64,000 bases of DNA, from contig NZ_CAWLFA010000001.1 of NCBI RefSeq assembly GCF_963860125.1, positions 434,001 to 498,000 of the forward strand. Direction: 5' to 3'. The DNA is from Picosynechococcus sp. PCC 7002 (GTDB taxonomy: Bacteria; Cyanobacteriota; Cyanobacteriia; Cyanobacteriales; MRBY01). Under the pieces are notes generated by a model. The model was given only the letters and a program-made list of their open reading frames with translations, searched no databases and was not told the DNA's origin. Positions 7,692 through 16,156 of this stretch are shown here, piece after piece; within the stretch, counting starts at the first letter, position 1, and each line of letters begins with the position of its first letter. The position numbers were made by a program, and so were the translations under genes.

Positions 7692-9482
7692 ATGCGTACT
7701 CATTACTGCGGGGATTTGCGCTCCGAGCACATTGACCAGACCGTAACCCTGTATGGCTGGGTCGATCGCCGTCGGGATCATGGTGGCGTAATTTTTATTG
7801 ATCTGCGCGATCGCACGGGCATTGTCCAGATTGTCAGTGACCCCCAGCGAACCCCAGATTCCTACAATGATGCCGATGCTAGCCGTAGTGAGTATGTTGT
7901 AAAAATTGTTGGGAAAGTCAGTGCCCGCCAAGAAGGGGCGAAGAATCCCAAATTGCCCACTGGCGAAGTGGAGATCTACGCTGACACCATCGAGATCCTA
8001 AATGGCGTCCATAAACAGCTACCGATCCTCGTTTCCAGTAGTGCCGACGGCGATCAAGTCAAAGAAGACCTCCGGCTAAAATATCGCTACCTCGACCTGC
8101 GCCGGGAAACCATGGCGAAAAACCTCCAACTGCGCCACACCGTCGTCAAATCCATGCGCCGCTTCCTGGAAGACGATGAAAACTTCATGGAGGTGGAAAC
8201 GCCAATTCTGACCCGGTCTACCCCCGAAGGGGCGCGGGATTATCTGGTGCCGTCCCGGGTGAACCCAGGCGATTGGTATGCCCTGCCCCAGTCGCCTCAG
8301 CTTTTTAAGCAATTGCTGATGGTGGCCGGTTGCGATCGCTACTATCAAATTGCCCGTTGCTTCCGGGACGAAGACCTCCGGGCCGACCGTCAACCGGAAT
8401 TTACCCAGTTGGATATGGAAATGAGCTTCATGTCCTTCGACGAAATCATTGACCTCAACGAACGCTTAATTTGTCGTATTTTCCAGGATGCCCAAGGCAT
8501 TGAACTAGAGCGTCCCTTCCCGCGCATCACCTACGCCGAGTCCATGGAGAAATATGGCTGCGATCGCCCCGATACGCGCTTTGGCCTGGAGCTGGTCAAC
8601 GTCTCTGATATCGTTGCGGACATGGGCTTTAAAGTCTTTTCTGGCGCGGTTAAGAGCGGTGGCCAAGTAAAAGTCCTCCCGATTCCCAACGGAAATGATG
8701 CCATTTCCAATGTACGGATCAAGCCCGGTGGCGATCTATTTAATGCCGCCGTCGAAATGGGGGCCAAAGGGCTTGCCTTTATTCGGGTGCGGGAAGACGG
8801 GGCAATTGATACCATCGGCGCGATCAAGGACAACCTCAGTGACGCCCAAAAACAAGAACTTCTCAGTCGTACTGGGGCTGAAGCGGGCACGCTCCTCCTC
8901 TTTGGGGCCGGGGCGACGGATATTGTCAATAAGTCTCTAGACCGGGTGCGACAGTTAGTCGGTGCTGAGATGGGCTTGATCAATGAAAATCAGCTCAATT
9001 TTGTTTGGGTTACGGATTTTCCGATGTTTGAATACAACAGCGACGAAAAACGCCTCGAAGCCCTACATCATCCCTTTACTGCACCGAATCCAGAAGATCT
9101 AGAAGATCTGGCAACGGCCCGTGCCCTCGCCTACGACATCGTCTTAAATGGCATTGAAATCGGTGGTGGCAGTCTACGGATTTACCAGCGGGAAGTCCAA
9201 GAAAAAGTCTTCCAGACCATTGGCTTATCAGAAACCGAGGCCCAAGAAAAATTTGGTTTTCTGCTCGAAGCCTTTGAATATGGCACCCCACCCCATGGCG
9301 GCATTGCCTACGGTTTAGATCGTTTGGTGATGCTTATGGCCCAGGAAGATTCCATTCGCGATGTAATTGCCTTCCCGAAAACACAACAGGCAAGCTGTCT
9401 GTTGACCGATGCGCCGGCGGGAGTCGATCAAAAGCAACTGAAGGAACTTTTTGTCGCTTCTACGGCCCCAGAAAAAGACTAG
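7692..9482 (+). CDS. aspS: Aspartyl-tRNA synthetase
   Basis: 596 residues, the usual length of bacterial AspRS. It has an N-terminal OB-fold anticodon-binding domain (LYGWVDRRRDHGGVIFIDLRDRTG), class II motif 2 (FRDEDLRADRQPEFTQLD near residue 220), a GAD insertion domain, and motif 3 (GIAYGLDRLVML near residue 540). It charges tRNA-Asp in the cytoplasm. The DNA before the ATG is AT-rich with no clear Shine-Dalgarno sequence. It is the only rightward gene between 1 and 19 kb and a probable terminator follows at 9531-9572. Confidence 0.98.
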   Translation: MRTHYCGDLRSEHIDQTVTLYGWVDRRRDHGGVIFIDLRDRTGIVQIVSDPQRTPDSYNDADASRSEYVVKIVGKVSARQEGAKNPKLPTGEVEIYADTIEILNGVHKQLPILVSSSADGDQVKEDLRLKYRYLDLRRETMAKNLQLRHTVVKSMRRFLEDDENFMEVETPILTRSTPEGARDYLVPSRVNPGDWYALPQSPQLFKQLLMVAGCDRYYQIARCFRDEDLRADRQPEFTQLDMEMSFMSFDEIIDLNERLICRIFQDAQGIELERPFPRITYAESMEKYGCDRPDTRFGLELVNVSDIVADMGFKVFSGAVKSGGQVKVLPIPNGNDAISNVRIKPGGDLFNAAVEMGAKGLAFIRVREDGAIDTIGAIKDNLSDAQKQELLSRTGAEAGTLLLFGAGATDIVNKSLDRVRQLVGAEMGLINENQLNFVWVTDFPMFEYNSDEKRLEALHHPFTAPNPEDLEDLATARALAYDIVLNGIEIGGGSLRIYQREVQEKVFQTIGLSETEAQEKFGFLLEAFEYGTPPHGGIAYGLDRLVMLMAQEDSIRDVIAFPKTQQASCLLTDAPAGVDQKQLKELFVASTAPEKD

Positions 9483-9530
9483 GCCATGGGCTTTCAAGAC
9501 AACTGAAATTGTCATTTCAAAAAGAATAAT

Positions 9531-9572
9531 GGGGGATGATCGTGCAATTTCTGCGATCGCCCCTGTTTTTTT
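9531..9572 (+). terminator. Probable rho-independent terminator of aspS
   Basis: A GGGG...CCCC outer stem, an internal GATC/GATC pairing and a GCA/TGC tip around an ATTTC loop are followed by TGTTTTTTT. The right arm contains a HIP1 octamer. It lies 48 bases after the aspS stop and just before the 3' end of the convergent hetR-like gene. Confidence 0.6.
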
Positions 9573-9612
9573 GTGCTCTACATCATTTGGGAAAGCGCGG
9601 CTGTTCTCGGTT

Positions 9613-10527
9613 TTAGGAAAGGGAATGATCTTTGGGGCCAAACATCATGTGAATCGCCATGGTGGGTTTGCCCCGTTGGTGATATTTTTTCGCCCAGTGC
9701 CGCATTAATTCATGCAGTTCTGTCTGGGCCTGGGACAAATCGGCGGGGGCAATATCAAGGGATTCAAAAATGCGCATGACGTTGTGTTGTTGCTTTGTCC
9801 AGGCATGGCTGAGACGAAGAAAGTGGGCGGCGTCTTCGAGGAGGGAATGGGGGGCTTTTGTTGGGCTGTCGGGGCCGCCGTAGGTAGAACTCAAAAGGAT
9901 GTAATAGGGCATTCCCCAGGGGTTATCGAGGCGCATAACCGTTTCGGCGTGGAGCAAACGGCGTTTGATATGTTCGGCGAGGGCTTCACTGAGGGGCAAT
10001 GGGCGATCGCCTGGGGTTTTTGCCTGGGCCTGTTGGTGTAAAAAAGCAATGAGATCCGCAAATTCGGCGGAGGAGATCCCCTGGGCCGCTGGGAGATCTG
10101 GGGGCAGTTTCGCTTCGAGGTAAGTTTGTTGGTCTTCGCTGAGGCGATCGCCCGTTAACCGGGGTTGGGAACGATGCCAGGGATACTGCCCTAACCAAAC
10201 CTGGGGCAATTCAGTCAGGTAAGTGGGTTCCTGGAAAGCCGCATGCTGCAACCGTTGGCCCGCCTGGAGGCCCTGCTCAATTTCCTGAACAATGGCCTTG
10301 ACCCGTTTCGGTTCGATGTGGTGCAAATGCCCAGTCATGCGTAGATTTCCCCCCTGCTCTACATAGGTGGTATAGACCGCACATTTGGCCGCCGTTGCCG
10401 CCGCATCCAAAAAAGCCCCATGGCGATAACTGCTTTGCCGGAGCGCAAAAAACGCCAAGGACAACAACACTTGATCAAAGGCACTCGGATTTAGGGCTTG
10501 GAGCAGTTCTAGTTCCGGTTGTGCCAT
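9613..10527 (-). CDS. hetR: HetR homologue (heterocyst/pattern regulator family)
   Basis: 304 residues from the ATG at 10527; the frame extends ten codons to a TTG, but the ATG start aligns with known HetR ends. The sequence matches my memory of Anabaena HetR closely: NPSAFDQ near 13-19, YRHGAFLDAAATAAKC ending at Cys49 (HetR Cys48), NLRMTGHLHHIEPKRVK, PLSEALAEHIKRRLL, DNPWGMPYY and a C-terminal WAKKYHQ. HetR is a DNA-binding dimer that controls heterocyst differentiation and binds PatS/HetN peptides through its hood domain. Here the hood segment reads RIFESLDI, where Anabaena has RALEELDI. The middle (about 85-160) is more divergent. Its function outside heterocyst formers is unclear. Confidence 0.9.
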   Translation of the reverse strand: MAQPELELLQALNPSAFDQVLLSLAFFALRQSSYRHGAFLDAAATAAKCAVYTTYVEQGGNLRMTGHLHHIEPKRVKAIVQEIEQGLQAGQRLQHAAFQEPTYLTELPQVWLGQYPWHRSQPRLTGDRLSEDQQTYLEAKLPPDLPAAQGISSAEFADLIAFLHQQAQAKTPGDRPLPLSEALAEHIKRRLLHAETVMRLDNPWGMPYYILLSSTYGGPDSPTKAPHSLLEDAAHFLRLSHAWTKQQHNVMRIFESLDIAPADLSQAQTELHELMRHWAKKYHQRGKPTMAIHMMFGPKDHSLS

Positions 10528-10801
10528 CGACGAAAAAGCCCCAGAGGAATTGGTCAATTTTCAGAGTTCCCCAAACGAATCAACTGGCAAGTTAAACAAG
10601 AATAATGAAGTTTCGATGATCCCTTTAGGGGCTAAATTCTACTTGGCTTTTGGCCATTGGCTGTGGTTTGTCCCCTGAAAATAGGGAAAATCTGACATTT
10701 GGCTGAGTTTAATAACCCGTTTTGGCGACGAATCGGCCCCACGAAAATTTAATGGTTATTGACAGGCTAAATGCATCCGCCAATATGCGCAAAAATCAAA
10801 A

Positions 10802-11926
10802 TCAGGTTTCCCAAAGACGACGGCGCGGTTTTCCGTTCAAGCGCTGGTGGGCCTCCTGAAGCAGTTGGGGGATGGGCAGTTGGCTGGGGCAACGGGGTAA
10901 ACAGTCGCCACATTCTGTACAGGCATTGCCTTTTTTGCCAGGGAACCAATGGCCGGCATTTTCGAGCATCTGATAGCGGTATTCGCCGTAACTTTGCATA
11001 TCGTAGGCGATCGCCAAATTTCTGAGGCGGAGAATTTCGGGGATTGCAATTGCTTCAGGGCAGGGTAAGCAGGCGTAACATTGGTGGCATTCTGTCCCCT
11101 GGAGGCGTTGGTGTTGATGCTGACTCAGGTTTGTGAGGCGCTGTTGTTCCTGGGGGGTGAGGGGCTGATCTTGGTCAACGAGGGGCACCAAAACAGCCAA
11201 TTCAGTGGGATTGGCTGCCCCAAAACTGAGGGTCGTAATCCGGCGATCGCCTAATAGAAAACGGTAGGTAAGTTCTAGGGGCGTATCCGGTTGACAAAGG
11301 GCCTGGAGAGTCTGGGGTGGTGTAAACAGTTGGCCCCCTTTATCGCCAGGGGAAATGATAAAAATCCCTAAATCCCTTGCCGCAGCGAGGGCGATCGCCT
11401 CGGCATTACGCTGAAAAAAATAATAGTAATGGAGGTTAACAAATTCAAAATAGCCCGTTTCGATGGCCGTGAGAATTAAAGGCAGGGGGCCGTGGGTCGA
11501 AAAACCAAGGTGGCGAAATTTGCCTTGCCGTTGCAATTGTTGGAGCGGCTCCAGACCCGTTTCTAAAAACCACTGGAGATGTTCCGCTGTATTAATCCCG
11601 TGGATCGCCAGACAATCTAAATAATCGGTGCCTAAATTTTCGAGGGAAACCGTGATGGTCTGCTCAATTTCCGCTGCTGCCCCCTTGGGTAATAGTTTGC
11701 TCGTGAGAAAAAAATTTGACCGGGGGAGACCCAATTCGCGAAAGGCTTGCCCCAACAAACGCTCGCTCACTCCGTAGCTCGGCGCTGTTTCAAAATGATT
11801 AATCCCCAACTGCCAAGCCCGCTGCACCGTTGCCGTCATGGTTGCGCTGCTTTCTAAGGCTCGCATTGTCCCCAGGGAAAAAATTGAGATGTCTAATTCT
11901 GTTTTCCCAAACCGTCGGTAACGCAT
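10802..11926 (-). CDS. Aldo/keto reductase with C-terminal 4Fe-4S motifs
   Basis: 374 residues. The N-terminal ~270 residues form an aldo/keto reductase barrel: RYRRFGKTELDISIFSLGTM, NHFETAPSYG, FLTSKLLP and a YLDCLAIHG strand with the catalytic-region His. The C-terminus carries two cysteine clusters, CHQCYACLPCP and CTECGDCLPRCP, typical of the ferredoxin-like AKR subfamily. It probably reduces an unknown carbonyl or accepts electrons through the clusters. The TPR protein gene on the same strand is 23 bases upstream, so the two may be cotranscribed. Confidence 0.9.
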   Translation of the reverse strand: MRYRRFGKTELDISIFSLGTMRALESSATMTATVQRAWQLGINHFETAPSYGVSERLLGQAFRELGLPRSNFFLTSKLLPKGAAAEIEQTITVSLENLGTDYLDCLAIHGINTAEHLQWFLETGLEPLQQLQRQGKFRHLGFSTHGPLPLILTAIETGYFEFVNLHYYYFFQRNAEAIALAAARDLGIFIISPGDKGGQLFTPPQTLQALCQPDTPLELTYRFLLGDRRITTLSFGAANPTELAVLVPLVDQDQPLTPQEQQRLTNLSQHQHQRLQGTECHQCYACLPCPEAIAIPEILRLRNLAIAYDMQSYGEYRYQMLENAGHWFPGKKGNACTECGDCLPRCPSQLPIPQLLQEAHQRLNGKPRRRLWET

Positions 11927-11949
11927 GGTGATCGTGACTGGTGCGGTTC

Positions 11950-13020
11950 CTAGCCCTCTTCGATGGCCGCCATGAGAGATTCCGTAATATTAACCCCCCG
12001 GCGATCGCCCCGTTGTTGGTAGAGATCCCGCGCCATTTCTAGAGCTTCGAGGGCTTCGCGGGAACGTCGCCGCCCCTGGAGGGCCACCGCAAAATTGTAA
12101 AAGGCCGCCGGATCCGTGGGGGACAATTCCGTCAGGGCGCGGTAGGCAATAATGGCGTTGATATAATCCTCGGTCTTCATCGCCGCCGATCCATATAAGG
12201 CAAAGGCTTCGCGGGATTGGGGATCGACAAAACTAGCCTGTTCATAGGCGGCGATCGCCTGGGGTAACAGATTTTGGGTTTCGTAGATCTTGCCGACCCG
12301 AATTTGCATCGCACTGTCGCGGGTGCTGAGGCGGCGGGCTTCTTCCAGGAAGGCGATCGCCTGGTCACGATCATTGAGGCCAAACCACGTCACCGCTGCC
12401 TTAATGCGGAGTTCCGCGTCATTGGGTCGTTGGCGCAGCAAATCAGGAAACAGCACTGCCGCCTCTTGGTTACGTCCCAATTGCAACAAACTGGTTAAAC
12501 TATTTTGCAGCGCCATGGTGTTGTTGCTGTCTTTAGCCAAAACTTTACGGTACGCGACCAGAGCTTGATCGTAGTCCCCGGCCCGAAATTGTACGGTCGC
12601 TAAACCCAGACTGTAGGCCAGGTTATTCGGCTGCAGTTGGGTGGCTCGCTGGTAGGCGTTGATGGCACTGCGGTTATCGCCACTTTGGGCCAAATTGAAA
12701 CCCAGGGCATTGAAAAACTCTGCATTATCATCTTCTAATTCCGTAGCCCGGCGGTAGGCCGTCACCGCTTCTGAATAATTGCCCAGTTGGGAAAGGGCGT
12801 AACCGAGGGCACCATGGATCCGGGCGTTGTTGGCTTCTAGGGTGAGAGCCTGGCGGTAATGCTGCACTGCTTGGGCAAAATTCCGATTGGTCAGCTGTTC
12901 ATTTCCCTGTTCGAGGAGGGCATTGAGTTGGGGATTAGCCCAAGTGACTGAAGGGGACAATACACCGAAGGCGATCGCCACACCGCAACCCACTAACCAA
13001 CGAGAGAAACGAATACCCAT
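11950..13020 (-). CDS. Exported TPR-repeat protein
   Basis: 356 residues from the ATG at 13020, chosen because it gives a clean signal peptide (MGIRFSRWLVGCGVAIAFG..., with a likely cut after SVTWA). The rest is a series of tetratricopeptide repeats from about residue 30 to 350, for example NARIHGALGYALSQLGNYSEAVTAYRRA. These make a protein-binding scaffold, probably in the periplasm or thylakoid lumen. No enzymatic motif is visible. It lies between recA (upstream) and the aldo/keto reductase on the same strand. Confidence 0.85.
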   Translation of the reverse strand: MGIRFSRWLVGCGVAIAFGVLSPSVTWANPQLNALLEQGNEQLTNRNFAQAVQHYRQALTLEANNARIHGALGYALSQLGNYSEAVTAYRRATELEDDNAEFFNALGFNLAQSGDNRSAINAYQRATQLQPNNLAYSLGLATVQFRAGDYDQALVAYRKVLAKDSNNTMALQNSLTSLLQLGRNQEAAVLFPDLLRQRPNDAELRIKAAVTWFGLNDRDQAIAFLEEARRLSTRDSAMQIRVGKIYETQNLLPQAIAAYEQASFVDPQSREAFALYGSAAMKTEDYINAIIAYRALTELSPTDPAAFYNFAVALQGRRRSREALEALEMARDLYQQRGDRRGVNITESLMAAIEEG

Positions 13021-13198
13021 AGTGAACGTAACGTTTTTTTTCAAAATGACGCATCCGATTCTAGCACGCCGCAAATTATGCTGTTGTCTGGTGCCTGTTT
13101 CCCTAATTTTCAAAAAACTCAAGAAAAAAGAGGCTTAAATTCGCCCCTTGTCTTACCATCTTGCATTGGATCAGGAATATTTGCTGCCACAAAAATGC

Positions 13199-14245
13199 TT
13201 ATTCTTCTTCGGTGGTGTGGTGCTCATCCCCGAAACCCATGGAACTCATATCCAGATTTTCCCGGACTTTTTGGGTGACGATCGCCGCAACGTCCGGATT
13301 TTCCTCTAGATACTTCACTGCATTGTCGCGACCCTGGGCAATGTTATCCCCTTCATAGCTGTACCAAGCGCCTTTGCGGGTAATGACACCTGTTTGTTCC
13401 GCGAGGTCTAGCATGCAGCCCACACGGGAGATTCCTTTGCCAAAAATAATGTCAAATTCGGCAATGCGGAACGGTGGAGCAACTTTATTTTTCGCCACTT
13501 TAACCTTGGCGCGGATGCCAAATTCCCCTTCGCTCCCTTTCTTGAGGGTTTGGATGCGGCGGATATCTAGGCGCACAGAGGCATAAAATTTGAGGGCGGT
13601 TCCCCCGGTGGTTACCTCTGGATTGCCGTAACTAATGCCAATTTTTTGGCGCAATTGATTGAGAAAAATCACCGTACAACCCGAACGCCCCATATTCCCG
13701 GCAATTTTACGGAGGGCTTTACTCATGAGACGGGCCTGGAGACCCACCTGCACATCGCCCATTTCTCCTTCGATCTCTGCCCTGGGCACAAGGGCCGCCA
13801 CCGAGTCAATCACGATTAGATCCACAGCCGCCGAGCGAACCAATTGGTCGGCAATTTCTAAAGCAGATTCGCCGTTATCGGGTTGGGCCACCAGCAGGTT
13901 TTCAATATCAACTCCCAAGGCCGCGGAATAGGTGGGATCCAGGGCATGTTCAGCGTCAATAAAAGCAGCGACGCCACCCGCTTTTTGGACTTCGGCGATC
14001 GCATGGAGAGCAACCGTCGTTTTCCCAGAACTCTCCGGGCCATAGATTTCCACAATTCTCCCACGCGGAAACCCACCGCCCATCGCCTGATCTAGGGTCA
14101 AAGCCCCACTGGGAATGGTTGCGACCTTCATCTGGGCGGCATCCCCCAACCGCATAATCGCCCCCTTACCAAAGTTACGCTCAATTTGGTTGAGCACTAG
14201 GTTTAGGGCCTTTTCTTTGTCGGGATTATTGCTGATGGCTGACAT
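13199..14245 (-). CDS. recA: RecA recombinase
   Basis: 348 residues from the ATG at 14245, which is preceded by GAGGTAACC (a good ribosome site) and gives the standard cyanobacterial start MSAISNNPDKEKAL. An upstream in-frame ATG at 14302 is less likely. Walker A GPESSGKTT, Walker B LIVIDSVAALVP, the L1 region QARLMSKALRKI and the L2 region NQLRQKIG are present. RecA polymerises on single-stranded DNA and carries out strand exchange in repair and transformation. The short acidic C-terminus (DEHHTTEEE) is typical. Confidence 0.98.
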   Translation of the reverse strand: MSAISNNPDKEKALNLVLNQIERNFGKGAIMRLGDAAQMKVATIPSGALTLDQAMGGGFPRGRIVEIYGPESSGKTTVALHAIAEVQKAGGVAAFIDAEHALDPTYSAALGVDIENLLVAQPDNGESALEIADQLVRSAAVDLIVIDSVAALVPRAEIEGEMGDVQVGLQARLMSKALRKIAGNMGRSGCTVIFLNQLRQKIGISYGNPEVTTGGTALKFYASVRLDIRRIQTLKKGSEGEFGIRAKVKVAKNKVAPPFRIAEFDIIFGKGISRVGCMLDLAEQTGVITRKGAWYSYEGDNIAQGRDNAVKYLEENPDVAAIVTQKVRENLDMSSMGFGDEHHTTEEE

Positions 14246-14413
14246 GGTTACCTCGATCGCCGTGGCGTAATGGGTCAAAAGTGATTGGATTTCTGAGTTC
14301 AATCGTACTTATGGTATCGCAATTTTCCCGGAAAGCTGTCGCAGGATTTTTACAATCTGACGAAAGGCAGATCCAGGTGATATTCCGGCGGCAAACAACC
14401 CTCACCGGGATGA

Positions 14414-16078
14414 TTATTTGGGCTGCTGGAAGTGATAGATGGTCTGGGTTTTGACGGGGGCCGCTTGGATAAAGGTTGGTAACTGGAGCCAGGCCAAGAA
14501 TTCACGGTCGAGTTGAATTTGCAACCCAGTCATGGGGTCATCCCCTGTGGCAATCATAAACTCCAATTCCGTGAGATCATCCCATTGGGCAATGTCGCCA
14601 AGGAGGGAGGCGATCGCCTGGAGATAGGGATGTTGCGTATCGGTGTACCAATCTGCGCGGGCTAACTTGGCCTGGTCGAAGCCTAGGTGAACGATTAAGG
14701 GTGCATTGGAAAAGACCGCACTAGCGACCGGACGGGCTTCCTCCCGCACGAGTAAATGTTGTTTTTGGGTCAAGTGGCGGAGCCGTTCTAAATGTTCATA
14801 ACGCTGGGTGACATTATCCTTCCCTTGCCAACGGAGGGCAATGGTCGCTAGGTGGGTTTGCAGGAGCATATGTCCCAACTTTTGGGCCTTGGTATTGAGA
14901 TAACGGGTATTAAAATCATTACTCTCAATCAGAAGCGGCACCCGATCGACCACCTCTAGGCCGTAGCCCTTCAGGCCCGCAATTTTCCGGGGATTATTGG
15001 TAATTAAACGAATCGCATGGACGCCAAGGTCATTGAGCATTTGTGCCCCCATGCCGTAGTCCCGAAGATCCGCCGGGAAACCAAGTCGTTCGTTAGCTTC
15101 TACTGTATCTAAACCCATATCCTGCAAGGAATAGGCCTTGAGTTTGTTAATCAAGCCAATGCCGCGCCCTTCCTGACGTAGATAGACCACCACCCCTTGA
15201 CCGGCATTTTCGATCATCTTGAGGGCGGCAATGAGTTGCATTCGACAATCACAGCGCAGGGAACCGAGGGCATCCCCCGTCAAGCATTCTGAGTGAACAC
15301 GCACCATCACAGGCTGGTCGGCAAAATTCTTCGGATCACCCTTCACAATGGCCACATGTTCTGTGCCATCCATGGTGTTGCGGTAGGCATAGATTTCAAA
15401 CTGACCAAACTCTGTGGGGAGCTTCGTGACAGTCTCACGGTAGACAAAGCGGTCATTTTCGAGGCGATAGGAAATCAAGTCAGCAATGCTAATAATTTTG
15501 AGGTCAAATTTTCGGGCATATTCAATCAGTTCTGGCAGCCGCGCCATGGAGCCATCATTATTTTGGATTTCGCAAATGACCCCCGCAGGATATAGACCAG
15601 CCAAACGGGACAAATCCACCGCAGCTTCGGTGTGGCCAGCGCGCTTAAGGACACCACCACTCCGGGCTCGGAGGGGGAAAATATGGCCGGGGCGATTGAG
15701 GTCTTCTGGGCACGAGGTGGGGTCAATGGCCACCTGAATTGTGCGGGAACGGTCTTCGGCAGAAATTCCCGTAGTAACCCCCAGGCGGGGATGGGCATCA
15801 ATGCTGACCGTAAAGGCGGTTTGGTTGCTGTCGGTATTTTTGTGAACCATCAAAGGCAGATCTAAGGCATCGAGGCGATCGCCGGTCATGGCCAAACAAA
15901 TCAAGCCCCGTGCTTCTACGGCCATGAAGTTAATCATGTCTGGGGTGGCATGTTGGGCCGCACAGATGATGTCCCCCTCATTTTCACGATTTTCATCGTC
16001 TACGACAACGATGGCCCGTCCGGCTTTGATGTCGCCCAATGCCGCTTCAATCGAATCAAACTGCCAAGCTGTATCCAC
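14414..16078 (-). CDS. ribBA: Bifunctional DHBP synthase / GTP cyclohydrolase II
   Basis: 554 residues. Residues about 1-205 are 3,4-dihydroxy-2-butanone 4-phosphate synthase (DDENRENEGD, GHIFPLRARSGGVLKRAGHTEA). Residues about 210-400 are GTP cyclohydrolase II, with zinc site HSECLTGDALGSLRCDC and the RQEGRGIGL motif. It supplies both precursors of riboflavin. A further ~150 residues follow, an extension seen in cyanobacterial RibBA proteins whose role I do not know. Other riboflavin genes are not adjacent. No FMN riboswitch was recognised in the short upstream region (16079-16156). Confidence 0.97.
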   Translation of the reverse strand: MDTAWQFDSIEAALGDIKAGRAIVVVDDENRENEGDIICAAQHATPDMINFMAVEARGLICLAMTGDRLDALDLPLMVHKNTDSNQTAFTVSIDAHPRLGVTTGISAEDRSRTIQVAIDPTSCPEDLNRPGHIFPLRARSGGVLKRAGHTEAAVDLSRLAGLYPAGVICEIQNNDGSMARLPELIEYARKFDLKIISIADLISYRLENDRFVYRETVTKLPTEFGQFEIYAYRNTMDGTEHVAIVKGDPKNFADQPVMVRVHSECLTGDALGSLRCDCRMQLIAALKMIENAGQGVVVYLRQEGRGIGLINKLKAYSLQDMGLDTVEANERLGFPADLRDYGMGAQMLNDLGVHAIRLITNNPRKIAGLKGYGLEVVDRVPLLIESNDFNTRYLNTKAQKLGHMLLQTHLATIALRWQGKDNVTQRYEHLERLRHLTQKQHLLVREEARPVASAVFSNAPLIVHLGFDQAKLARADWYTDTQHPYLQAIASLLGDIAQWDDLTELEFMIATGDDPMTGLQIQLDREFLAWLQLPTFIQAAPVKTQTIYHFQQPK

Positions 16079-16156
16079 GTATTTTCCGGTCTGCTAAATG
16101 TAATGTTTCTTTAATATTTAGTTTCTATTGTAACGTTTTGCCGGGGTCGGTGCGGC

